Shown here piece after piece: positions 1 to 5,764 of a stretch of 7,917 bases of DNA (its first letter is position 1; each line of letters opens with the position of its first letter). The stretch covers positions 1-7,917 of the forward strand of contig DAOVRE010000067.1 in assembly GCA_030628305.1 (NCBI GenBank), in the 5' to 3' direction. The DNA comes from Candidatus Heimdallarchaeota archaeon. Lineage in GTDB: Archaea; Asgardarchaeota; Heimdallarchaeia; Heimdallarchaeales; Heimdallarchaeaceae. The position numbers and the translations under genes were made by a program. The notes below the pieces were generated by a model. The model was not told the origin of the DNA. It worked only from the letters and a program-made list of their open reading frames with translations, and made no database searches.

Positions 1-14
1 CGGTCGAAAAGTAT

Positions 15-143
15 TCCCGCTGGTCTTCACCTACGGGACAGTGGATGCCGTGAGTCATCCTCACTGTTGGACTGTTTAGAGTAATCGATGCAGAGAAGAT
101 AACAGTTAAAGACCTTAGATGTTAGGTAACGTTCGGAAAGGTC
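15..143. ncRNA. Candidate structured RNA of unknown family
   Basis: This stretch lies beyond the stop of the degV gene and runs towards the window edge. By hand count bases 1-60 are about 57% G+C and bases 1-154 about 47%, against roughly one-third in the genes, a usual mark of structured RNA in AT-rich archaea. Four adjoining helices can be drawn: 15-19 with 34-38 (inner 22-24 with 29-31, loop CTTC); 39-47 with 56-66 (nine pairs, one 2-nt bulge); 71-76 with 101-106; and 111-116 with 138-143. I could not match it to RNase P RNA, SRP RNA, 5S rRNA or tRNA. The strand cannot be told, and the molecule may continue past base 1. A short reading frame on the minus strand (ATG at 56-58, running off the edge) is an alternative explanation. 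Confidence 0.35.
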
Positions 144-154
144 ACTCATGGGGA

Positions 155-1015
155 TTAAATCTCCCAAGAAGGACCTAATACTGCTGTAACTGCTCCTTTA
201 CCTAAAGTATGTGCAGCAACAACTGTTATAGGCCAGTAATAAACTTCTTTTATTTTTCTGATCTTTTTAATTTCTTTTTCCATGGTCTTCATAATATCTG
301 GGGAGATAACATCACTAAGAATAAGAACATATTCAGTTTCAGGATCGGTCTTCTCTTGGATGTTTTCCATAATTTTCTTTACAGCGCCTTTGAAACCTTT
401 TCCACCACCTAAACTTATGAGACCTTTTTCGAAATTAAACTCAAACATTGGTTTCAATTTCATAACTGAAGAGATCACAGAGATTGCAGCTCCTTTCTTC
501 ACTTTTCCAGTTTTGAATAAAGCATCAAAACTAGAAGATAAACCTGCTCCATATATCTTATCTTTAAAACTATCAAGATATGTAATAACTTCATCGACGC
601 TTTTTCCTTTCTTAAAGAGTCTTGAAGCTGTTAAAGCTATAATCCCCTCAGAGGGTCCCATTATTTCACTATCGTAAATAGTAACTTGTCCTTTCTTTAA
701 TTTTTTAATTGCTATATTTGCAGAATTCTGAGCATTAGAAAGATTTTTACTAATCGCCACATAAAATATGTGATCATAACCTTCGTTCAAAGTTTTTTGA
801 AAAGGCTCAAGGTAATCATGAGCATTTGGTTGGCTTGTTGTTGGATAAGGATCCATATCTTTCATCTTATTAATGAAATCCTCTCGATTAATCGTATTCT
901 CCTTATATGCACCATCTTCCATTAAAATAGAAAAATCTACGTAACTTAATTCATATTCCTTCGCTAGTTCTTCCGGAATAAAATTAGTACGATCTGTGAA
1001 AACTTTTACTTTCAT
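155..1015 (-). CDS. DegV family (FakB-like) fatty-acid-binding protein
   Basis: The 286-residue product is typical in length for the DegV family, whose bacterial members (FakB) bind one fatty acid in a cleft and present it to the kinase FakA; the archaeal role is not established. Family landmarks appear in order: TDRTNFIP at 7-14 (usually TDST), TTSQP at 59-63, ISKNLSNAQNSA at 88-99 (family form SxxLSGTYxSA), DS at 115-116, KLKP at 186-189 and AHTLGKGA at 268-275. There is no signal peptide or membrane helix, so it should be cytosolic. The ATG at 1015 is chosen over a TTG nine bases upstream, because a TATA-like box 33 nt before it predicts a nearly leaderless message. It follows lplA by 57 nt. 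Ser-to-Arg in TDST and the lack of the usual GRI motif (here KTGKVKKG, 168-175) mark it as divergent. No fakA is in view. The family call is firm, the ligand is inferred. Confidence 0.85.
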   Translation of the reverse strand: MKVKVFTDRTNFIPEELAKEYELSYVDFSILMEDGAYKENTINREDFINKMKDMDPYPTTSQPNAHDYLEPFQKTLNEGYDHIFYVAISKNLSNAQNSANIAIKKLKKGQVTIYDSEIMGPSEGIIALTASRLFKKGKSVDEVITYLDSFKDKIYGAGLSSSFDALFKTGKVKKGAAISVISSVMKLKPMFEFNFEKGLISLGGGKGFKGAVKKIMENIQEKTDPETEYVLILSDVISPDIMKTMEKEIKKIRKIKEVYYWPITVVAAHTLGKGAVTAVLGPSWEI

Positions 1016-1044
1016 ATAAACCAATTTTTTTTTAAATTAACTAA

Positions 1045-1052
1045 TTTATAAA
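1045..1052 (-). promoter_or_regulatory. TATA-like box for degV
   Basis: The palindromic octamer TTTATAAA is centred about 33 nt before the degV ATG at 1015. At the usual archaeal spacing of about 25 nt, transcription would start near 1023, giving a leader of only a few bases. No Shine-Dalgarno sequence is present, which agrees with this. It implies that degV can be transcribed separately from lplA. Confidence 0.55.
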
Positions 1053-1056
1053 GATA

Positions 1057-1076
1057 ATGGGTACGACATGGGTTAC
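1057..1076. repeat. Direct repeat just upstream of the degV TATA box
   Basis: ATGGGTAC (1057-1064) and ATGGGTTAC (1068-1076) form an imperfect pair whose starts are 11 bases apart, one helical turn. The pair abuts the upstream side of the TATA box and the distal copy includes the lplA stop codon. The position would suit an activator or a BRE-adjacent regulator, but the repeat is short and could be chance. Confidence 0.25.
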
Positions 1077-2164
1077 TTTTTCAGTTTTTCAAAAGCCTCT
1101 ACAATTAACTTTGCTAATTCTTCTCTTTGAATCCCTGGCATTTCTACATCGTTTTCATCAAGAAGAGATCCAAGTTTGATTCTTATCATATCATAATTAA
1201 TTTGAGTTCCCTTTAATCCTTCTTCAATCTCATGAAGCACAAAAGGTGGATTTAAGCTGAAATCTCCTGATATAATTATATCCTGGAGCTTCTCCTCGTC
1301 AAAATGTAAGAATAGACTGATTAATCCTCCTGGCAATTTCTTGATAACAGATGTGAAATAGGTTCCACTTTTTATTTTTTGTTGATATGTTTCACGTCCA
1401 GTTTTTTCAACATAATAAAGCCAATCATCAGTATCATACAACTTTTCGATTTCTTCTATCTTATCGATTTCCTCTGGGAGTAATTCTCCTTCAATAAGCT
1501 TAATATCTAGTCTCTTTTCAAAATTTGCAATATACTCCAAGATTATCTCGTCTCTTGAAGGGATTTCGCTCAAAAAATATCTAAAACTTCCCATTCTTTC
1601 TTCCAAAGTAGAAGCTATTTTGTCTCTTAATTTTTCAGAAGGAACTTTAAGAATCTTAGACATGTTCTTAGCAGGAAAATCAAGAATAAAATTGCCAACA
1701 AGAACTTTTGAGTTGTTAAAGGTTACTGCACCATTTCCGCTTATTTTTCTGTTCTCAGCAATAATATCGTTTACAGGGACAAACTGTGCTGGAATATTAA
1801 AATGCCTATAAGTTTCAACGGTAGGATCTAAAAATAATTTGTAAAACTCTTGCATCTCTTTTGGATATTCTTTTTCTCTGCATATTATTTGATAGAATAT
1901 CTGCTCATTATTCAAATAAACTGATCCTCCACCACATGCTCTTCTAATATAAGGTAAATTCATTGAAGTAATATTTTCTATATCAATAGAAGTATCAATG
2001 ATTTGGTGAAGACCTATACACACAAATGGTTTATTGGGCCAAACAATGATAAGAGTGTTTGGTGTTTTTAGTTCTTCTTTGACCAAAGCTAATGCATGAT
2101 ATATTGATTGAGTCCTCTTCCAAGGAACTTCTCCTAAATTTAACAATCGCCATTCTTTTAACAT
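1073..2164 (-). CDS. Lipoate-protein ligase A, two-domain form
   Basis: The 363-residue product should activate lipoate with ATP to lipoyl-AMP and transfer it to the lysine of lipoyl domains such as glycine cleavage H protein or 2-oxoacid dehydrogenase E2. The N-terminal catalytic domain shows the RRACGGGSVY loop at 74-83 (family RRxxGGGxVxxD) and RKISGNGA at 139-146, with K140 as the conserved lysine. Residues about 230-244 are an acidic linker. From about 249 the small C-terminal accessory domain begins, ending its core with ISGDF near 298-302. Some archaea, such as Thermoplasma, encode this domain as a separate LplB; here both are on one chain as in E. coli LplA. The ATG at 2164 is preferred to a TTG 12 bases upstream. 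It starts 24 nt after the preceding gene, so co-transcription is possible, although an A/T-rich stretch at 2189-2200 could be its own promoter. No lipoylated substrate protein is in the window. Confidence 0.9.
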   Translation of the reverse strand: MLKEWRLLNLGEVPWKRTQSIYHALALVKEELKTPNTLIIVWPNKPFVCIGLHQIIDTSIDIENITSMNLPYIRRACGGGSVYLNNEQIFYQIICREKEYPKEMQEFYKLFLDPTVETYRHFNIPAQFVPVNDIIAENRKISGNGAVTFNNSKVLVGNFILDFPAKNMSKILKVPSEKLRDKIASTLEERMGSFRYFLSEIPSRDEIILEYIANFEKRLDIKLIEGELLPEEIDKIEEIEKLYDTDDWLYYVEKTGRETYQQKIKSGTYFTSVIKKLPGGLISLFLHFDEEKLQDIIISGDFSLNPPFVLHEIEEGLKGTQINYDMIRIKLGSLLDENDVEMPGIQREELAKLIVEAFEKLKK

Positions 2165-2188
2165 TTTACCACGCAATAAGAAAACTAG

Positions 2189-2884
2189 TTATTTTATTTC
2201 CCATGCAACCTCATTTGTGAGAAAGAATAGAACGATTCCAGAATCATCTACAAATATTAAACGTTCGAAACTTGTAGTTGTTTGTGTTCCGTTAATATCC
2301 AAATCTGCAAAGAAAGACATTGTAACCATATATTCAAGAGTTAAAGGTCCAAAGTTTGTATAGATTGTTTCTATGGTTTCATTAACAGAGGGATAGTTAG
2401 ATTCTGTGACATAATATGAATTCCAATCATCTAACATATACATGTAAGAAAGCATGGTCCCATTTGTATCATCAAATAATTCCACAAAAGTGTTCTTTGC
2501 TACATCAACAGTGGGTACTGTTGTTATCACCATATCTAGGATGAATAGATGGACTTCTTTACTAAATCCTGTATAAACATCTATACTGTAATTGCTCATA
2601 AATTCATTTTCAGCAAATATTAATTCAGAAATATTGTTAATATTTACGAGTTGAGGGATTGTTGAGATATCATCCCAGAGATTAGGGGTACTACCGTTAA
2701 TATTTTTCATGTTTTCAAGTACTTCTTCACTTAATGCATCTCCAGGAATAGTTGCAATATTCATGGTACTTTGAAACTGAGTTAAAGGAGGAGGAGCTGT
2801 GCTCAAAGAAATGAATATTATTGGTAAACTTATTATACAAAAACCTAGTATGACAATAAAGCCGCTGTATGTCGAATCAGACAT
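2189..2884 (-). CDS. Membrane-anchored ectodomain protein, unknown function
   Basis: I do not recognise this 231-residue protein. Residues about 8-28 form one strongly hydrophobic segment behind a short polar N-terminus, followed directly by a proline patch (PPP, 31-33); it reads as an uncleaved signal anchor or a signal peptide. The remaining 200 residues are acidic, almost free of cysteine, and carry six N-glycosylation sequons (N63, N84, N98, N141, N168, N198), so they probably lie outside the cell. Aromatic and Thr/Ser-rich stretches alternate in the way of a beta-rich fold, and a moderately hydrophobic run at 112-124 is probably buried rather than spanning. The ATG at 2884 is supported by a TATA-like box ending about 21 nt upstream, so the message should be leaderless. 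It sits between the propeller protein and lplA, 24 nt from the latter. A role in surface structure or binding is only a guess. Confidence 0.65.
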   Translation of the reverse strand: MSDSTYSGFIVILGFCIISLPIIFISLSTAPPPLTQFQSTMNIATIPGDALSEEVLENMKNINGSTPNLWDDISTIPQLVNINNISELIFAENEFMSNYSIDVYTGFSKEVHLFILDMVITTVPTVDVAKNTFVELFDDTNGTMLSYMYMLDDWNSYYVTESNYPSVNETIETIYTNFGPLTLEYMVTMSFFADLDINGTQTTTSFERLIFVDDSGIVLFFLTNEVAWEIK

Positions 2885-2904
2885 ATTTGTAAATTGGCAA
2901 GTGA

Positions 2905-2915
2905 AATATAAAAAA
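2905..2915 (-). promoter_or_regulatory. TATA-like box of the 231-aa membrane protein gene
   Basis: On the minus strand TTTTTATATTT is centred about 26 nt before the ATG at 2884. This is archaeal TATA spacing for a message starting at or next to the ATG. No Shine-Dalgarno sequence lies in between, in keeping with leaderless translation. Confidence 0.6.
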
Positions 2916-2932
2916 GTATTCTTTTAGTTTTG

Positions 2933-2960
2933 AAAAATAAATGAAAGGAGAAAAAAGAAA
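2933..2960 (-). terminator. T-rich terminator region after the propeller gene
   Basis: Immediately beyond the stop codon at 2964 the minus strand is almost wholly pyrimidine, including CTTTCTTTTTTCTCC and, further on, TTATTTTTC. Archaeal RNA polymerase commonly stops at such T-tracts without a hairpin, and no stem was found. The next promoter begins about 18 bases further on. Confidence 0.45.
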
Positions 2961-2963
2961 GTA

Positions 2964-4205
2964 TTAATTCTTTTTAGCTTTGGATACTACAAGATACACT
3001 GGTAGGACAATTGCAAAACAGACTATTGTAGCAATTGCAAAGAAAATACCGGGATTGAAGTAAATTGTGAAACCACCCATGAAATTGTCTGTCCATATGT
3101 CTCCATTTGTTGAGAATGAAAATGCTACTTCTGGACGTCCTCCACCCAATTTTGTTCCTTCTGTTAGTTCAAAAGCAATAAATATTTGACCTTCATAAGT
3201 AGAAACACTTGGTGATTTTCGAGTATATCCCGCTGCTTCATCTTTCACTACATCATGGTATGTGATGGATGAGCTATCAGCTACATTTCCAACATAAGCT
3301 CCCCAGAGAATGTGTTCAGTGAAAGTTATGTTTTGAACTTCATCATAAACATCTTCAATTAAATCGTGTGCTACAACAAAGAAACCATCATTCCATGCTA
3401 CTACAGAAGGTTCAAAATATTCAGCAAGACCATACAACGGGTCTATATATACAGTTTGACCGTCAAAAGAAGTACCTGTAGAAGTAGAAGTTAGTCTGAC
3501 AGATCTATTGTCATAAATATCTTCATAAGTTGAAACAACATAAATATTGTTTTCATGAGAATAAAGCTCAAAATCATCTCCATAGAAATCAGTGCTTAAA
3601 TCACTTAGACTTACACCAAAGGATATAGGGTTAAGTGTAAGAATTTCTGTACGTTTAACAGTACCTGAAGGATTTATTTTGTAACTGTATGCAATGAAAA
3701 GTTCTGTAGCTAGATTTGCAACTCCAAATTCTAAGAAATAATCAATTTTCACGGAAGAATTGAATACATGGCGTATATCTTCCCATGTAGCTCCATTGTC
3801 ATCACTAAATGTAGCGAAGAAGGAAAGATTTCCAGATGTTGTATCTTCTGCAGCGATAAACACGTAAGAGCGAGAGTTGAAAAACATTAAATCAGTTTTA
3901 TTTGATTCTATTGCTCTTTCTTCATAAACAAAATCCCAATTTGTAATAAGAGTATCATCGGCTTCAACGGTTTGAAATTCAGTTAGTGTACGTGTACATA
4001 TACGGGATTTTATTTCTTCATGAATGACAGCATCATTTGAGATTGTGTCATATTTGTATATGAGTACATATTCTTCGTTGTTTCCTTCTGTAAGATGTGG
4101 CATATAATCTGTATAGAAAACTACACCATATGTTGACTGAGGAAGTGATGAAAATATGATAAAACCAATTAATATTACAAATAGCCATTTTTTACTGAAT
4201 TTCAT
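2964..4205 (-). CDS. Type I membrane protein with Asp-box beta-propeller ectodomain
   Basis: The 413-residue product opens with MKFSKKW and a hydrophobic run (8-20), a standard signal peptide with likely cleavage around 22-27. It ends with a membrane helix (about 387-407) and the basic tail SKAKKN, so the bulk faces outward. SDDNGATW at 134-141 is a canonical Asp-box (SxDxGxTW); STSTGTSF at 240-247 and FSTNGDIW at 364-371 are degenerate copies. Five hydrophobic strands of the type xxIAx recur at about 114, 169, 220, 275 and 340, spaced 51-66 residues apart as in blades of sialidase-like propellers. There are five sequons (N102, N126, N149, N233, N292). The frame is open 43 codons further up, but the ATG at 4205 is chosen because it gives the signal peptide and has AGGAG seven bases ahead and a TATA box. 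Sialidase activity is not implied: the arginine triad cannot be assigned. Binding or adhesion is equally likely. Confidence 0.7.
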   Translation of the reverse strand: MKFSKKWLFVILIGFIIFSSLPQSTYGVVFYTDYMPHLTEGNNEEYVLIYKYDTISNDAVIHEEIKSRICTRTLTEFQTVEADDTLITNWDFVYEERAIESNKTDLMFFNSRSYVFIAAEDTTSGNLSFFATFSDDNGATWEDIRHVFNSSVKIDYFLEFGVANLATELFIAYSYKINPSGTVKRTEILTLNPISFGVSLSDLSTDFYGDDFELYSHENNIYVVSTYEDIYDNRSVRLTSTSTGTSFDGQTVYIDPLYGLAEYFEPSVVAWNDGFFVVAHDLIEDVYDEVQNITFTEHILWGAYVGNVADSSSITYHDVVKDEAAGYTRKSPSVSTYEGQIFIAFELTEGTKLGGGRPEVAFSFSTNGDIWTDNFMGGFTIYFNPGIFFAIATIVCFAIVLPVYLVVSKAKKN

Positions 4206-4212
4206 GCTAAAA

Positions 4213-4217
4213 CTCCT
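4213..4217 (-). promoter_or_regulatory. Shine-Dalgarno sequence deciding the propeller gene start
   Basis: AGGAG on the minus strand lies seven bases before the ATG at 4205. A second GGAG at 4226-4229 lies further up. It is the only textbook ribosome-binding site in the window, and it overrides the longer open frame that would begin at 4334 inside the preceding gene. Confidence 0.7.
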
Positions 4218-4250
4218 AGTTTTTTCTCCTTGCACAACTTTGTTGAAGAA

Positions 4251-4258
4251 TATATAAA
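4251..4258 (-). promoter_or_regulatory. TATA box of the propeller gene
   Basis: TTTATATA on the minus strand, in an A/T-only context, is centred about 25 nt before the likely transcription start near 4229. This leaves a leader of about 24 nt containing the Shine-Dalgarno sequence. Unlike its neighbours, this gene therefore seems to use a leadered message. The box lies in the 85-nt gap after the 169-aa gene. Confidence 0.6.
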
Positions 4259-4290
4259 CTTTACCAACAAAGAATGAAGACTCAATGTGT

Positions 4291-4800
4291 TCACATCTCT
4301 TTTTCAAGTTCACTAGAGAATATAAGACTATCACGTATTTCGCGTAATTCTGAAATTCCAGGGTTAGAAAAATGGTTTTCTGCCGAGGAAATATCGAAAA
4401 GTAACAAGAAATTACCAGTATGAACTGCCATCATTTCGAAGACTCCTTTAATACGATTCTTGTCATTTCTCCATTGACCTTTCAAGAAACAAGCTTCATG
4501 ATCTTTGTAAGTATCTATGCTGTAATCAGTAACTTTCATAATATCTCCTTTATAATACTTCAAACTTAGTCTCATTCGTAAATCAGTAAGATAGTCCAAA
4601 GTTAAACAATTAGAAGTAAATGGTTGCCAATACATGAAGAACAACCTGTTTGTCCTATATCTAATGAAAGGTATGAAATTGGTATAATCTAATCCTTCAA
4701 TCAAGTGAGGAATATACGAAGCTGGGAAATCAATTTTTCCAATAAAACTGATATTGGTAGTTTTTCTCTTATTGATGAGATCCAGTTCAATTCCTATCAT
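4291..4800 (-). CDS. Soluble protein of unknown family, 169 aa
   Basis: I do not recognise this protein. It has no signal peptide or membrane helix and looks cytosolic, with mixed alpha/beta character. The most structured part is the C-terminal half: HEACFLKGQWRND (101-113), IKGVFEMMAVHTGNFLLLFD (117-136), then a helix ISELREIRDSLIF (149-161). Alternating strands, a strand-forming FLLLFD and a closing helix with a Ser-Leu-Ile end recall the Mog1/PsbP-like layout, but that is only an impression. Single cysteines at 65 and 104 do not form a metal site. The ATG at 4800 has a TATA-like box about 30 nt upstream and no Shine-Dalgarno, so the message should be leaderless. YIPHLIEG at 29-36 closely matches YMPHLTEG in the following propeller protein. 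It lies between copA and that gene, with its own promoter, and no link to copper is evident. Confidence 0.65.
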   Translation of the reverse strand: MIGIELDLINKRKTTNISFIGKIDFPASYIPHLIEGLDYTNFIPFIRYRTNRLFFMYWQPFTSNCLTLDYLTDLRMRLSLKYYKGDIMKVTDYSIDTYKDHEACFLKGQWRNDKNRIKGVFEMMAVHTGNFLLLFDISSAENHFSNPGISELREIRDSLIFSSELEKEM

Positions 4801-4825
4801 TAAGTAACTGATTCTTCAGACACTC

Positions 4826-4834
4826 ATATATATT
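4826..4834 (-). promoter_or_regulatory. TATA box of the 169-aa gene
   Basis: AATATATAT on the minus strand is centred about 30 nt before the ATG at 4800, so transcription should begin within a few bases of the start codon. The 115-nt gap after copA otherwise holds only the inverted repeat and T-tract described separately. Confidence 0.6.
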
Positions 4835-4864
4835 AGGATGAAACAGAATTAGAAAACCCCTAAC

Positions 4865-4913
4865 TGTCAGAAACATTGATAAGTATCTGAAATCAAACAA
4901 AAAAATTCTGACA
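4865..4913 (-). terminator. Inverted repeat with T-tract after copA
   Basis: TTCTGACA at 4906-4913 and TGTCAGAA at 4865-4872 are perfect 8-bp inverted copies separated by 33 nt. The proximal arm starts two bases after the copA stop codon and is followed on the minus strand by seven T at 4899-4905. The T-run alone could end transcription in an archaeon. The paired arms could protect the 3' end or bind a protein. The loop is long for a classical intrinsic terminator. Confidence 0.4.
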
Positions 4914-4915
4914 CA

Positions 4916-5764
4916 TTACCTTTTTTCAAAAGGATTCTTATATCTTTTTAAAAGCAATGCGTTGATCACTACTGAGACAGAAGAGAGAGACATAGCTAAT
5001 CCAGCAAATACTGCAGGAATAGGGGCACCAAACCAAACAAAGCTTAAACCAGCTGCCAAAGGAATACCAATAGCGTTATAGATCAAAGCCCAGAAAAGAC
5101 CCATTTTAACCCTTTTAATAGTTTTCTTACTTAAATCAATAGCTGTTACAACATCACGAAGATCGTCTTTGATAAGAACAATATCTCCAGCTTCAATAGC
5201 TACATCGGTTCCAGCACCCATTGCTACACCAACATCTGCTTGAGCTAAAGCGGGGGCATCGTTAACTCCATCTCCCCCAAAAAGAACTTTCATACCTTTT
5301 TCTTGATACTTTTTAACAACACTTACTTTTTCTTCAGGCAAGATTTCTGCGTGGACTTCAGAAATTCCTACTTCATTAGCTATTGCTTTTGCTGCTCTTT
5401 CATTATCACCACTAACCATAACAGTCAGCATGCCCATTTCCTTCAACAATTCAATTGCTTCTTTCGAGGAATCTTTTATAGTATCAGCAACAGATATTAT
5501 TCCGACTGGAGACTTGTCACGAAAAACAATCATTACTGTATTTCCCTCGTTCTCAAGGTTTTCCATCTTGTCGTTTATTGAGTTAGGAATAGTAGATTTA
5601 AGCTCAGCAGCTAATTTTCTATTTCCTATTGAGAAGTTATGATTATCAATAGTTGCTTCAATGCCTTTTCCTGGAAAAGCATTAAATGATTCAATCTTTA
5701 AGAATGTAATATCCATTTCCTCTGCTTTAGAAATTATTGCCTTAGCTAGAGAATGCTCAGAACC
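4916..5764 (-). CDS. CopA Cu+-ATPase, C-terminal part (out of frame with the N-terminal part)
   Basis: This frame continues CopA. Homology resumes at 5764 with GSEHSLAKAI, the nucleotide-binding signature, although the first ATG is only at 5716. Counting from that Met (266 residues): the rest of the N domain with the GNR motif at 31-33, P-domain VSGDN (101-105) and GGDGVNDAPAL (147-157), then transmembrane helices 7 and 8 with YN (213-214) and MSLSS (242-246). YN and MxxSS together with CPC in the other part are the Cu+ site pattern of P1B-1 ATPases. The dipeptide His-Pro that normally follows SE is here His-Ser, a change at a very conserved ATP-site proline. By itself this fragment lacks the phosphorylated Asp and helices 1-6, so it cannot pump. 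It makes sense only joined to the upstream frame, giving about 768 residues. It ends in a basic tail (KRYKNPFEKR). Confidence 0.85.
   Translation of the reverse strand, partial: GSEHSLAKAIISKAEEMDITFLKIESFNAFPGKGIEATIDNHNFSIGNRKLAAELKSTIPNSINDKMENLENEGNTVMIVFRDKSPVGIISVADTIKDSSKEAIELLKEMGMLTVMVSGDNERAAKAIANEVGISEVHAEILPEEKVSVVKKYQEKGMKVLFGGDGVNDAPALAQADVGVAMGAGTDVAIEAGDIVLIKDDLRDVVTAIDLSKKTIKRVKMGLFWALIYNAIGIPLAAGLSFVWFGAPIPAVFAGLAMSLSSVSVVINALLLKRYKNPFEKR

Noticed and set aside
35..50. GACAGTGGATGCC resembles the start of 23S rRNA.
   Set aside because: The match ends after GTGGATGCC; the conserved GATGAAGGACGTG that should follow is absent.
209..677. Plus-strand open frames over degV.
   Set aside because: They run antisense to a clear family member and encode low-complexity Phe/Ser-rich sequence with no recognisable motif.
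1620..1811. Plus-strand open frame inside lplA.
   Set aside because: It is the reverse frame of the catalytic domain and has no promoter or ribosome site.
4206..4334. Longer N-terminus for the propeller protein, starting inside the preceding gene.
   Set aside because: It would place the signal peptide 50 residues in. A TATA box and AGGAG point to the ATG at 4205.
5303..5642. Plus-strand frames over the C-terminal copA part.
   Set aside because: They are shadows of the ATPase; rich in Phe, Cys and Ser with no family signature.
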